Origin: Mariniphaga sp.
Lineage (GTDB): Bacteria > Bacteroidota > Bacteroidia > Bacteroidales > Prolixibacteraceae
Direction: 5' to 3'
Length of the DNA: 64,000 nucleotides
Assembly (NCBI GenBank): GCA_024636975.1
Contig: JAGXGA010000014.1
Location: forward strand, 124,001-188,000
Of the stretch, positions 16,684 through 25,655 are shown one piece after another (the stretch's first letter is position 1; every line of letters begins with the position of its first letter). The translations under genes and the position numbers were made by a program. The notes below the pieces were generated by a model. That model worked only from the letters and a program-made list of their open reading frames with translations, ran no database searches and was not told where the DNA came from.

Positions 16684-18990
16684 TTAATCTATAAATATTT
16701 CTTTTACCTTATCAAAAAAGCCTTCTTTACGTTCAGAGCTGATCTCCCAGTTTACCGGAACACTTTGATAGCCTTCATCAAATCCTTCATCTTTCATCCT
16801 GAAATCGAAGTATCCCCAGGAGGCATATGCTTTTGTGGCATTCACAAAATTATTTACCGGCTTATCGAAATCGAAGTGGTCGTCTTCATTAAAAACAATG
16901 GGCATTGGACGGTAGGAGGGGAGGGATCGCACAGTTTCAACCATTTCGGTAATCCGGGCAGGTTCATGAACGCCATTTCCGTGAATTAAAACATAATCAG
17001 AGACTTCCACCACTTTTTCGGGTGGAATGGAGCCACCGTTAAAACTTGTTGAAACCAGCAACTCCGGGGCCTTCTTTTTAATGTGCAAAATCAGTTCATG
17101 GATTCTTTCTTTAGTTATGATGTCTTGTTGGTACCCCCTGTTGTCACTTTCGTTGGCTACTTCAATAATGACATTGGTAAAACCGTTGTTTTGTATCCAA
17201 TCTACCGTATTGTCAACTGCAGCGATGACGGCATTTTCATCCTGCAAACGTTCATCCTGGCCAAAGTAAAATATGCCAAGGATGACCACCATTCCCAGAT
17301 CATCGGCTTTTTTTACAATGCGCTCCATACGATCAGCATAGGCACTCCGCAGGGTCCCGTCGGGTTCGAAGGCATTGTTTTCCCACGGCTGAGATTTCGA
17401 ATACCCTTCCGGACTTCCTCCCTGAAAATTGATTGTAAATGCCAGCAGGCCATGGTTTCTCCATTCGGGCATAGCTTTTATAAATTCGTTTGTATTTCGT
17501 TCAGCGTCCCATTTTCTGGTATCGGGATATTTCCATTTAGCTACGGTTTCGGGGTTTAAATCGTCGAATACCCCCTGTACCATGCGGGAGTTGGGTAACA
17601 GCCCCTCAACTTCACTTCCTTTCCATTCTCTTCCCTTGAAAGTAGGTTCCCCATTGATCAGGAATTTTTCACCTTCAATGGATACATGCGTTTTGGGTTC
17701 ATACACCTCTTTTTTTAAGAAATTCCGGTTTGCCCATTTTATGTATTGCTCCCAGTCGTATGCAGTTACTCCGTGTCCGTCGGGTCGTGTATGATATGCT
17801 ACAGAGTTCAGTATAGGCTGATTAATGCCAGGCATATCTTTTGAGGGGATGCCTTCTTTCCCGTAAAGATTATACGCTGGTGTAGCATAGAATGCAGAAA
17901 GAAATTCTCCCCGCGGGTCGGCCCACAGGTCTTCTTCAGCACTGGCCACATAAACGGGGCGGGGTGCAATCAATGCCAGTAATTCGTGCTGGTCGACAGG
18001 TAGGGCTTTTTCATTTTCATTGTATTTTGTAAAATTATCGGCAAACCAATGTGGAAAAGCATTATTAATTCTGCCTACAGTCTCACCAAACTGACGCTTT
18101 GAAAGGGCTGCACCTCCACAACCTGAATTATTGGAAATAACCCCGGCAAAACGCTCATCAGTTACGCCGGCCCACAGGGAAGTCTTTCCTAAGCGGGAGT
18201 GACCAAAAACAATAACTTTGGATGCATCCACATCTGTATCCTGCTCCAGGTAATCCATTGCACGGCTTAACCCCCATGCCCAGGCTGCGATCGTTCCCCA
18301 TTCATTGATTGCAGGCGTTTGCTGGCCTTCTTTATAGAAAAATGGATGAATGCCATCATTAAAATCTTCTTTGTCGGGATCTACTTCACCATGAAAGATA
18401 GTAGCCAGACCATAGCCTGCATCAATTATTCTTTCCACCTGCCAGCTGTCTCTGCTTACTCCCCGGCCCTTTTCAGTTAAACGATGATCGGTAATTCCTT
18501 TTGTTTCATTGTTGCGACCCCAGGCTCCGGAAATAAGTATGTTTTCATCGTTGTAAACTGAATGGTTTCCATAAAAATTATAACCCAGGAAAAGAGGCAC
18601 ATTCTCTGCTTTTTGCGGGATGTACATAAGGATATTGAATGAAAGTGTCTTTCCGTTTTGATTAAAAACAACCTCTACCTGCTTACGCTGAGCTTTACCA
18701 TTAAGGGCCTTATCGCTCTGTTCAACTACCTCCCATTTTGATATTTCAAGATCACCCGGAACTATTCCATAGACATTTTCTGTGAAAAAATTCAGCAGTT
18801 CAGGACGGCGCACTTTTTCCCACTGGCGACTGTTTTTGATTTTCTTACCGCTAAACGATGTCAGTGGATCAGGAATTTCGAAGTCGGGAACTTTACTCTC
18901 CTCATAAATGGGTACAAAATTACTCTCATTTTGCCCGTTGCAGAAAATAAATGTAAGAATAAAAGCAAGGGAGATCAGCGATTTCTTCAT
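16684..18990 (-). CDS. CE15-type glucuronoyl esterase fused to a clan-A TIM-barrel hydrolase
   Basis: This 768-residue secreted protein joins two enzymes. After a signal peptide, residues about 25-425 form an alpha/beta hydrolase of the CE15 type: nucleophile Ser265 in GHSRLGK, then NNSGCGGAA (287-295), a candidate acid in EEDLWADPRGE (352-362) and His406 in RPDGHGVTAYDW. CE15 enzymes cut the ester between glucuronic acid on xylan and lignin alcohols. Residues about 435-768 form a TIM barrel with EVANESDN as likely acid/base and VFNEDDH as likely nucleophile, placed as in GH-A clan enzymes; I cannot name its GH family. The protein could remove the ester and then attack the exposed glycan. It is probably the first gene of the operon running down to the transporter, with the promoter in 18991-19157. 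Confidence 0.8.
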   Translation of the reverse strand: MKKSLISLAFILTFIFCNGQNESNFVPIYEESKVPDFEIPDPLTSFSGKKIKNSRQWEKVRRPELLNFFTENVYGIVPGDLEISKWEVVEQSDKALNGKAQRKQVEVVFNQNGKTLSFNILMYIPQKAENVPLFLGYNFYGNHSVYNDENILISGAWGRNNETKGITDHRLTEKGRGVSRDSWQVERIIDAGYGLATIFHGEVDPDKEDFNDGIHPFFYKEGQQTPAINEWGTIAAWAWGLSRAMDYLEQDTDVDASKVIVFGHSRLGKTSLWAGVTDERFAGVISNNSGCGGAALSKRQFGETVGRINNAFPHWFADNFTKYNENEKALPVDQHELLALIAPRPVYVASAEEDLWADPRGEFLSAFYATPAYNLYGKEGIPSKDMPGINQPILNSVAYHTRPDGHGVTAYDWEQYIKWANRNFLKKEVYEPKTHVSIEGEKFLINGEPTFKGREWKGSEVEGLLPNSRMVQGVFDDLNPETVAKWKYPDTRKWDAERNTNEFIKAMPEWRNHGLLAFTINFQGGSPEGYSKSQPWENNAFEPDGTLRSAYADRMERIVKKADDLGMVVILGIFYFGQDERLQDENAVIAAVDNTVDWIQNNGFTNVIIEVANESDNRGYQQDIITKERIHELILHIKKKAPELLVSTSFNGGSIPPEKVVEVSDYVLIHGNGVHEPARITEMVETVRSLPSYRPMPIVFNEDDHFDFDKPVNNFVNATKAYASWGYFDFRMKDEGFDEGYQSVPVNWEISSERKEGFFDKVKEIFID

Positions 18991-19157
18991 AGCAATCAGT
19001 TTATATAGTTTTTATGGATGAAAGTCTTCAGGACATTGTGAAAATTAAATTTATGAGTTATTTCACTTACTGGTTTAATTAATTCTGAGGATTGGGTCAA
19101 TTTACCATATTCCGTTAGAATCATTATACTGACTTTTAAAGATAATTCTTTTTAATA

Positions 19158-19195
19158 GAAAAAAAATGGGGCAGATAATCCGATTTTATCTACCC
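19158..19195 (-). terminator. Terminator downstream of the GH5 gene
   Basis: On the minus strand GGGTAGATAA (19195-19186) pairs with TTATCTGCCC (19177-19168), with one G-U pair, followed by a run of T opposite 19166-19158. It separates the GH5/sialidase unit from the CE15 operon. Confidence 0.7.
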
Positions 19196-19205
19196 GTTTA
19201 ACAAA

Positions 19206-20348
19206 TCAATATTTCATCAGTAAATTCAGAAGCTTTCTGTCGAGCTTATGACCATGCCAGTCTTCATAGGCAACGTCTTTTCTCCCGGAATCAAGAATAC
19301 CAAAATCCCCTCTGAAGTTCCAAAGGGCATAACCAATATCATGTTGTGTCAACACATCGAGTACATCTCCAAACCACGAAAGAAAAACTTCATGAGGGGT
19401 TTCATTATAGCATCCGCACTCCCCGCAATGAACGCCGACACCTTTATTTACGGCATCGATCCAGGGTGCATAAAAATCTTCGAGATCCTTTTTGCTGAAT
19501 TTCTTTCCGTCAATTACACCTGGCCACACTACGGGAGGTGCATCATCAGGATTTTTAAATACCCACGAAGCCCTGTAATGAGAAATGTAATGCGGGTAAT
19601 AGCCACGGCAGCTTTGGCCTATTTCCAGATCAAAAATTTCAGGAATTACATCGCTTCCTACATTGTTCCCGTCGGCAATGACCATATGTTTTGGATTGTG
19701 CTGACGGATAGTTTCCATCGATTTTTTGGCGACTTCCCTGTATAATTGTCCCGGTATGGCTCCACGACGGGAGTGCTGGTCATTCATATCTTCGCGGGTA
19801 CATGGTTCATTTACCAGGTCGAAACTAATCTGTTTCGGTGTCAGATGTGCGAAGCGTTTTGCCCACATGCTCCAGTGCTGGTAAAAGGCTTGCTGTGCCT
19901 CTTCATCCTGCCACAGATTGTATGGTTCATTAAACCCTGCATTTACGCAAAATCCTGGTGCCCTGTGAAGGTTGATACTCATGTGTAGACCATATTTATT
20001 GGCCCGCTCTACAAGCGACTGTATGTTATCCACTTCTTTTTCGTTGAAGTCAAGAATATCATCGGGTGTAATGTTTTTTGACGGGTCGTAATTTACATAA
20101 CGGGGATAGGCCATGGGAAGCCTTACGAAATCAAATCCCCAGTCGGCCATCCATTTTAAGTCTTCATCGGTTGTCATCGAACGGGCATTTCCTGCACGGG
20201 GAGAAAAATAATCAAGGAGGTTAAAACCTTTCCAGCGGGGTAAATTGTTTTTTGTTGGATTAAGAAGGTTTCCCGCAGTGGCTGATCCTGCAATACCTGC
20301 ACCAGCCGCTACTAAACCTGTGGTTTTAATAAAATTTCTTCTTTTCAT
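19206..20348 (-). CDS. GH5-family glycoside hydrolase with twin-arginine-like signal
   Basis: This 380-residue enzyme begins MKRRNFIKTTGLVAAGAG, a twin-arginine-type signal, so it is probably exported folded. The body is a GH5 cellulase-fold TIM barrel: WMADWGFDFVRLPMAYPRY near 67-85, catalytic acid/base Glu181 in FDLVNEPC and nucleophile Glu310 in VHCGECGCYN. The length fits a single catalytic domain with no binding module. GH5 covers many beta-glucan, mannan and xylan activities and the subfamily cannot be set by eye. It lies 72 bases after the sialidase-fold gene and is followed by a terminator, so it probably ends a transcript separate from the CE15 operon. Confidence 0.85.
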   Translation of the reverse strand: MKRRNFIKTTGLVAAGAGIAGSATAGNLLNPTKNNLPRWKGFNLLDYFSPRAGNARSMTTDEDLKWMADWGFDFVRLPMAYPRYVNYDPSKNITPDDILDFNEKEVDNIQSLVERANKYGLHMSINLHRAPGFCVNAGFNEPYNLWQDEEAQQAFYQHWSMWAKRFAHLTPKQISFDLVNEPCTREDMNDQHSRRGAIPGQLYREVAKKSMETIRQHNPKHMVIADGNNVGSDVIPEIFDLEIGQSCRGYYPHYISHYRASWVFKNPDDAPPVVWPGVIDGKKFSKKDLEDFYAPWIDAVNKGVGVHCGECGCYNETPHEVFLSWFGDVLDVLTQHDIGYALWNFRGDFGILDSGRKDVAYEDWHGHKLDRKLLNLLMKY

Positions 20349-20420
20349 TTTTTAGGACATATAATTGGTTATGCCCTAAAGATATTTAATTATGAGGAAA
20401 TACAAAGAATTGCATTTGTT

Positions 20421-21584
20421 TCATGGGATAAATGTTTTCCAGTCTGTTCCTCCGGTAAGCCATGCCAGATTAAACCGGGCAATTTTTGCACCTCCTTCAC
20501 TTTCGTAAAGCAAATAAATAAAACCTTCCGATGGTGTGCCTTCACGTCCTGCTGCCAATGAAGAATAAGCAAAGCTGCCTTTATCAACCACCCGCTTTAC
20601 AGGCCAGGTCTTACCGCCGTCAAAACTAACCCATACCGATCCGTTCAATCGGCGGGAGGTTCGCAGTTCGAAAGGGACATCCTCTTCCGATCTTTCGGCA
20701 GGAACATCTATATTGCTGTAAATCAAAATATCGTGCCCTTCTACAGGTAGTCTGATCAAACCCGCCATTAAACCGTAGTCGGTATGTTGGGCACCGTCCG
20801 GCAATTCCTTGCTTACCGACAAGTTTTCCCAGGTTTTACCGCCATTGCAGCTCCAGGCAATATGCCTCATGCGCGGGTTAAGTCCGTCGGTTGACTTATG
20901 CCGGCGGGAATTGTAATATATCGTACCGTTTTCCAGTTCTGCAATTGCTGCTTCTCCTGTGCCGAAAGCCGGAAAAGGTTCGCTTGACTGCCAGATTCTT
21001 CCTCCGTCATCACTGTATATGGCGTTGGTATAATGGCTGTTCCAATACTGACGGTCATTACCTCCTCCATAGTGCCGTGAAGGTCGGATAAGCCTTCCCT
21101 TGTAATGACCATATTGAAGTGTGATGCCGTGTTCATTCATGTGCATTGATGGAATGTGGCCAAAACTGTTGGCATTTATGACTGCTTTTTCAGGTATCCA
21201 TGTCAGGGCATTATCCTTACTCCTGTATATGGTTAGCGGTGCCGGCGGATGGCTTTCTTCCACGAATAACAGTATATCGCCGGTGCTTACATCCAAAAGT
21301 GTACCTCCACCATGAAATCCGGAATCCGAAACCGTTATTTCAGGTCCCCATGTTTCGCCACCATCGTCACTTCTCCTTACCCTTATGTTTTGGCTGCCCC
21401 AGGATGCTATCACAGAACCATCTTTGGCTACAATTACATTGGGAAACCTTTCATTGGAAAATATTTCCTGTGTTTCAAACAAAGGCGACCCCTCGTTCCA
21501 GAAGGGATTCCTTTCGGATGAGCTGCAGGAAATGAAAAATGCGTAAAAGAAGAGAAGGAAAATGATCGGAAATAATCGTTTCAT
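20421..21584 (-). CDS. Sialidase-fold (BNR/Asp-box) lipoprotein
   Basis: This 387-residue exported lipoprotein (Cys20 in FFISC) has a six-bladed beta-propeller with several Asp boxes: SDDGGETW, SDDGGRIW, SCNGGKTW and SFDGGKTW, plus a weaker SKDNALTW. The N-terminal RFPNVIVAKDGSVIASWG lies where sialidases carry the FRIP arginine motif, and an Arg is present in it. RPSRHYGG and other arginines later could form the arginine triad. Exo-alpha-sialidase (GH33) is the usual annotation, but related propellers hydrolyse other sugars or only bind them. The context is plant-type glycan degradation with no sialic acid catabolic genes, so true sialidase activity is uncertain. Confidence 0.75.
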   Translation of the reverse strand: MKRLFPIIFLLFFYAFFISCSSSERNPFWNEGSPLFETQEIFSNERFPNVIVAKDGSVIASWGSQNIRVRRSDDGGETWGPEITVSDSGFHGGGTLLDVSTGDILLFVEESHPPAPLTIYRSKDNALTWIPEKAVINANSFGHIPSMHMNEHGITLQYGHYKGRLIRPSRHYGGGNDRQYWNSHYTNAIYSDDGGRIWQSSEPFPAFGTGEAAIAELENGTIYYNSRRHKSTDGLNPRMRHIAWSCNGGKTWENLSVSKELPDGAQHTDYGLMAGLIRLPVEGHDILIYSNIDVPAERSEEDVPFELRTSRRLNGSVWVSFDGGKTWPVKRVVDKGSFAYSSLAAGREGTPSEGFIYLLYESEGGAKIARFNLAWLTGGTDWKTFIP

Positions 21585-21685
21585 TATTTATCATTAATTT
21601 ACAGAATGAATCAGTCATTGCCGGCTTTGCCCCAAAAGAATTTCTGCATTTGTTATTAAGTATATCCTCTCTTTTCAGAATGCTT

Positions 21686-22267
21686 TCAGCTTTTACTCAA
21701 TGTAAATTCCCTGCCTGCCTTAAATGCTTCAATGTTCATTTCCACAATTTTCTCACCTTTGGCTTTAAAGATTGTCTCAATGCCTTTAATAATAATTTCA
21801 TCATGAATGGCAATGAAAGGTGAGGCAGCTCCCAACATCACCATGTTTGAAGCTTTCGGATTTCCTGTTTCCTTTGCTATCCTGTCGGCATCAATTCGTA
21901 TGATGTTTATGTTCTTTGCAAGCTCTGTAAATGTTTCCTCCAGGTCAGGATAATCCGGAATATTTACAAACTCAGCAGTATTGGTAACCAGGCTCCCTTC
22001 AGGGGAAAGATAAGGCAGGTAACGTAGTGATTCCATTGGTTCCACTGAAAGTATAAGATCGGCATTGCTTATAGGAATAAGATCGGAATATATGGGATGG
22101 TCGGCAATGCGAAGGTGTGATACCACAGCTCCCCCGCGCTGGCTCATGCCATGTGTTTCAGCCTGTTTCAGATAATAATTTTCATTGAGTGCAGCAGCAC
22201 CCAGTGATGCGGCAATCGAAAGTATTCCCTGTCCGCCTACGCCTGACAATATGATGTCTGTTTTCAT
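21686..22267 (-). CDS. iorB: Indolepyruvate oxidoreductase subunit beta
   Basis: This is the small gamma-type subunit of a 2-oxoacid:ferredoxin oxidoreductase that turns aryl pyruvates, made from aromatic amino acids, into aryl-acetyl-CoA. The 193-residue protein starts with LSGVGGQGILSIA and carries KQAETHGMSQRGGAVVSHLRI, both signatures of IorB. Its start is one base after the iorA stop at 22269, so the two are translated as a pair. The downstream gene (sialidase-fold) begins about 100 bases later and may be read separately. Confidence 0.92.
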   Translation of the reverse strand: MKTDIILSGVGGQGILSIAASLGAAALNENYYLKQAETHGMSQRGGAVVSHLRIADHPIYSDLIPISNADLILSVEPMESLRYLPYLSPEGSLVTNTAEFVNIPDYPDLEETFTELAKNINIIRIDADRIAKETGNPKASNMVMLGAASPFIAIHDEIIIKGIETIFKAKGEKIVEMNIEAFKAGREFTLSKS

Positions 22268-22268
22268 T

Positions 22269-23879
22269 TTATACCTGTTTTATTGCTTTGTTCATTTTCT
22301 TTGTCTTTGCAATCCGCTGGACACATTCTCTGCGGCCAATAATTACAGAGACTCCGTTAAATGCCATCTCTTCACGAATGATTTGCACAATTTCGATATG
22401 ATTCTTTTTCAGGGGAACAAACAACCGGATGTGTTCCGGATCGACACCAACACCTTCGCAGATTTTTTCAATCCTGCCCTTAGCCGAGGAATCCTGTCCA
22501 CCTGTCATGGCTACCGTCTCATTGTCTACAATAAGTATGTTAATATTCGTTTTCTCGACAACGCAATCGAGCAGACCTGTGATGCCTGAGTGGGTAAATG
22601 TGGAATCGCCAATAACGGCAAATACAGGTACAAGCCCTGCATCGGCTGCCCCTTTGGCCATTGTTATGGAAGCTCCCATATCTACACATGTATTGATTGT
22701 ACTGTAAGGTGGCAGTGCACCCAGCGTATAGCAGCCAATGTCGGCGAATACCCTTCCGTTACCTGCATCTGCAATTACTTCATTCAATGCTTCATAAGAA
22801 TCCTGATGACCGCATCCTGCGCATAACGACGGTGGCCTCCCGGCGAGTGTCTCAGGCATCTTAAGCGGTTCTTTCAACTCTTTGCCCAATGCCTTTGCAA
22901 GATGGTCGGGGTTGAGCTCTCCTTTTCGGGGAAGTGCTCCGTTTAACCTGCCCCATACCCTGGTTCCTTTTCCGAAAAAATCAGTTAATTGTTCTTCTAC
23001 CAGGGGGTATCCTTCTTCTGCCACCAGCAGCTCATCGCATTCCTTTTCAAGTTTGTGAAGCAACTTTTCCGGAATGGGATACTGTGAGATTTTCACTACA
23101 GGATAAGGACAGTTATCCTCAGGATAGTTTTCCATTAAATAATTATAGGCAATCCCGCAGCAAACGATGCCAAGGCTTTTGTCTTTACCTTCAAAATAGT
23201 CGTTATAGGAAGACTCTTCAGAAAGCCGGATAAGCCAGTTTTGCTTATCAAGAAGGTTTTGGTAGTATTTTCTTCCATATGCAGGAAGAAGCATAAACTG
23301 CATGGGGTTTGAAGGCAAATGAAGCGGATTTTCATTCTGTACCGGCCTTGAAACAACTCCTGCACGTGAATGTGCCAGTCGTGTGGGAATGCGCAGCATA
23401 ACCGGAAGGCCTGTTTTTTCAGAGAATTCAAAGGCTTCATAAGTCATGTCGTAAGCTTCCTGCTGATTGGATGGTTCAAATACAGGAATCATGGCAAACT
23501 TGCCGTAAAAGCGGGAGTCCTGTTCGTTTTGTGAGGAATGCTGCGAAGGATCATCGGCAACAACTACGACCAGACCGCCGTTTATGCCGGTTATGGCCAT
23601 ATTCATAAATACATCGGCTGCAACATTCAATCCCACATGTTTCATGCAGGCCAGACTTCTTTTTCCTGCATACGACATTCCCAACGCTGCTTCCAGTGCT
23701 GTTTTTTCGTTGGCTGACCATTCGCGGTGAATGTTGCGTTCAATCGCCAGTTTATTATGCTGAATGTATTCTGTTATCTCTGTTGATGGTGTACCTGGAT
23801 AGGCGTATACTCCCGATATCCCTGCATCAACGGCTGCCTGGCCAATAGCCTCAACACCCATGAGTAATTTTCTTTGCAT
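22269..23879 (-). CDS. iorA: Indolepyruvate oxidoreductase subunit alpha, short form
   Basis: This is the large TPP-binding subunit that pairs with IorB. It opens with LLMGVEAIGQAAVDAGISGVYAYPGTPSTEITEYI, contains PPSLCAGCGHQDSYEAL near residue 350 and the TPP-binding stretch VIGDSTFTHSGITGLLDC. At 536 residues it is shorter than classic archaeal IorA, which ends in a ferredoxin-like domain with two [4Fe-4S] clusters. Here the protein stops after VIIGRRECVQRIAKTKK, and no CxxCxxC cluster motif is present in the tail. Electron transfer must then use the core or an outside ferredoxin. The stop and start spacing with iorB shows an operon. Confidence 0.9.
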   Translation of the reverse strand: MQRKLLMGVEAIGQAAVDAGISGVYAYPGTPSTEITEYIQHNKLAIERNIHREWSANEKTALEAALGMSYAGKRSLACMKHVGLNVAADVFMNMAITGINGGLVVVVADDPSQHSSQNEQDSRFYGKFAMIPVFEPSNQQEAYDMTYEAFEFSEKTGLPVMLRIPTRLAHSRAGVVSRPVQNENPLHLPSNPMQFMLLPAYGRKYYQNLLDKQNWLIRLSEESSYNDYFEGKDKSLGIVCCGIAYNYLMENYPEDNCPYPVVKISQYPIPEKLLHKLEKECDELLVAEEGYPLVEEQLTDFFGKGTRVWGRLNGALPRKGELNPDHLAKALGKELKEPLKMPETLAGRPPSLCAGCGHQDSYEALNEVIADAGNGRVFADIGCYTLGALPPYSTINTCVDMGASITMAKGAADAGLVPVFAVIGDSTFTHSGITGLLDCVVEKTNINILIVDNETVAMTGGQDSSAKGRIEKICEGVGVDPEHIRLFVPLKKNHIEIVQIIREEMAFNGVSVIIGRRECVQRIAKTKKMNKAIKQV

Positions 23880-24104
23880 TCTATTCTATGGTTTGTTTAG
23901 GCGGCAAAATAACATTTTTAATGGACCAGGAAAACAATAAAACTCAGGTTATTCATTTTTCTTCAGTATAATCAGATAGTTTTCATACTACTATTACCTC
24001 TGATACAATCCGGCACTTAAATTTTCTTTCAATTCAAATACAAAAGAATAATTCATATTAGTGAAGATAATTTTAGAACAACTGTTATAACTGATCGATG
24101 TTCT

Positions 24105-24263
24105 TCACGAATAAATTGTAATGACTGCCTTTCTTGTGCCCCCATAATTTCGGAATTCACAGAAATAAATCCCCTGCCATGTTCCCAGGTTCAGTCGTTG
24201 ATTCGTGATTGGAATGGTTATCTCGGCTCCTATAACCGATGACTTCAGATTGGCAGGCATGAC
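24105..24263 (-). pseudogene. 3' fragment of a second YjbQ/UPF0047 gene
   Basis: Minus-strand translation from 24260 gives about 51 residues, including GAEITIPITNQRLNLG and WQGIYFCEFRNYGG, ending at a TGA at 24107-24105. By eye about 70% of positions match the C-terminus of the intact YjbQ gene at 25980-26390. The similarity stops just upstream of the Met, so the first two thirds are missing. It is a decayed paralogue or the leftover of an insertion. Confidence 0.75.
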
Positions 24264-24395
24264 ATAGTTAATACAAATTAATACATATAATATTCGTAAT
24301 TATTTAGTTAAAACTATTTTTAATGTTACAGTTTGGCAAACAGGTTAAAATAGTAAAATCAGATAAAGATAGATTAGTCAGGACACTTGGATTAT

Positions 24396-24541
24396 TTAGT
24401 GGTAGGAGATTTGAACATAAATAAAGAACCTATAAGACAGGGAATGGCTTGGCACTAAAACAGTATAATGAAGACGAAGAACTGGCTAAATTGGAGCAGG
24501 GAGCACGTTTGAAGAAGATTAAGCACAACAAGGCAGAGTAA
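24396..24541 (+). pseudogene. 3' fragment of a thermonuclease-like (SNase) gene, frameshifted
   Basis: Plus-strand translation from 24399 gives VVGDLNINKEPIRQGMAWH, then a frame change of one base near 24456, then KQYNEDEELAKLEQGARLKK up to a TAA at 24539-24541. This is the pattern of the C-terminal half of staphylococcal-nuclease-like proteins. The N-terminal part is absent and the frame is broken, so it is not functional. Its last 23 bases overlap the 3' end of the histidine kinase gene on the other strand. Confidence 0.65.
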
Positions 24542-25655
24542 ATTTAAAATCACTTCCTTTCCCCAACACGCTTTCAACCCAGATTCTACCTTGGTGTTTT
24601 TCCACAAATTCTTTGCATATCAATAATCCCAGACCAGTTCCAGTCTCTTTTGCTGTACCTTTTGTTGTATTAACTTCTGATATTTCAAAAAGTTTTGATA
24701 AATCATCAGTAGATATTCCAACACCATTATCTGAAACTGATATTGTTACATTTCGAGCAATTTCCTCTGCACTAATATTTATTACGCCACCGTTGTTTGT
24801 AAACTTAATGGCATTTGACACAAGATTTCTTAGTATAGTTTTTAGCATGTCTGTATCTGCAAAAACATTTAAGTGGTCTTCTGCAAGACAATTAATTACG
24901 ATGTTTTTTGCATCAGCAATTGGCTTAAGAGTTTTTAGCACACCAATACAAACATCTATTAGACTCAGATTCTGTGGGTTGAATGGAAAACTGCCTTGCT
25001 GACTATTTGCCCACACCAGTATATCATCCAGTAAATTGTGTGCATTTTGTGCAGATATATTTATACCATTTACTAATTTTTCTATTGTATCAATATCGTA
25101 GTTATGAATGTTTTCTGTTAAGAGTTCAGATAAACCAAGTAGGTTATTAAACGGACTTTTTAAATCGTGTCCAAGAATAGAGATGAAGCGGTCTTTGTCA
25201 GTATTTAGTTGAAGTAATTGGGTTAGTTCTATATTTGAAGTGATTAATTCATCTGCACGTTTTTCTTTTTCTGAGTTTTGAAAAGCAAGTTCCTTATTAG
25301 CAATGATTAATTCATTTGCACGTTTTGCTTTCTCTGCATCAGCAATAACTAACTCTGCTACACGGTCTGCTTTCTCTAAATTTGCAATGACCAACTCTGC
25401 TGCACGGTTTGCTTTCTCTAAATTTGCAATAACTAACTCTGCTGCACGGTCTGCTTTCTCTAAATTTGCGATGACTAATTCATCTGCACGGTCTGCTTTC
25501 TCTGCATCAGCAATAACTAATTCATCAGCACGGTTTGCTTTCTCTGCATTAGCAATGACTAACTCTGCTGCACGGTCTTCTTTCTCTATATTTGCGATAA
25601 CCAATTCATCTGCAAGTTTTGTCCTCTTAACCTTAGCAATGACTGATTCACGCAT
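24519..25655 (-). CDS. Sensorless histidine kinase with a 14-residue repeat coiled coil
   Basis: This 378-residue cytoplasmic kinase has no membrane segment and no PAS or GAF domain. Residues 3-114 are eight copies of a 14-residue unit, consensus ELVIANAEKADRAA, followed by a 21-residue variant and a last partial unit. This predicts a long two-heptad coiled coil. The dimerisation box has His163 in ISILGHDLKSP. The ATPase domain has the N box (LVSNAIKFTNN), G1 (VSDNGVGIS) and G2 (GTGLGLLICKEFVEKHQG) motifs. No response regulator gene lies near. The DNA repeat unit is 42 bp. The last few codons overlap a nuclease gene fragment on the plus strand, which suggests the end was made at an insertion junction. 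Confidence 0.85.
   Translation of the reverse strand: MRESVIAKVKRTKLADELVIANIEKEDRAAELVIANAEKANRADELVIADAEKADRADELVIANLEKADRAAELVIANLEKANRAAELVIANLEKADRVAELVIADAEKAKRANELIIANKELAFQNSEKEKRADELITSNIELTQLLQLNTDKDRFISILGHDLKSPFNNLLGLSELLTENIHNYDIDTIEKLVNGINISAQNAHNLLDDILVWANSQQGSFPFNPQNLSLIDVCIGVLKTLKPIADAKNIVINCLAEDHLNVFADTDMLKTILRNLVSNAIKFTNNGGVINISAEEIARNVTISVSDNGVGISTDDLSKLFEISEVNTTKGTAKETGTGLGLLICKEFVEKHQGRIWVESVLGKGSDFKFTLPCCA
25314..25649 (-). repeat. 42-bp coding tandem repeat inside the histidine kinase
   Basis: Eight in-frame units of 42 bp encode residues 3-114. The units differ at a few bases and alternate mainly at the residues after VIA (NA, NL, DA, NI), so the array may change length by slippage or recombination without breaking the frame. 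Confidence 0.8.

Noticed and set aside
17083-17559. 158-residue reading frame opposite the CE15 fusion gene
   Set aside because: Antisense shadow; no motif and no start signal.
20421-21584. Firm assignment as a sialidase (GH33)
   Set aside because: The propeller and Asp boxes are clear, but the catalytic set is not certain and no sialic acid genes are nearby.
25314-25649. Regular 42-bp repeats that could look like a CRISPR array
   Set aside because: The units are in frame, encode a coiled coil and have no variable spacers.
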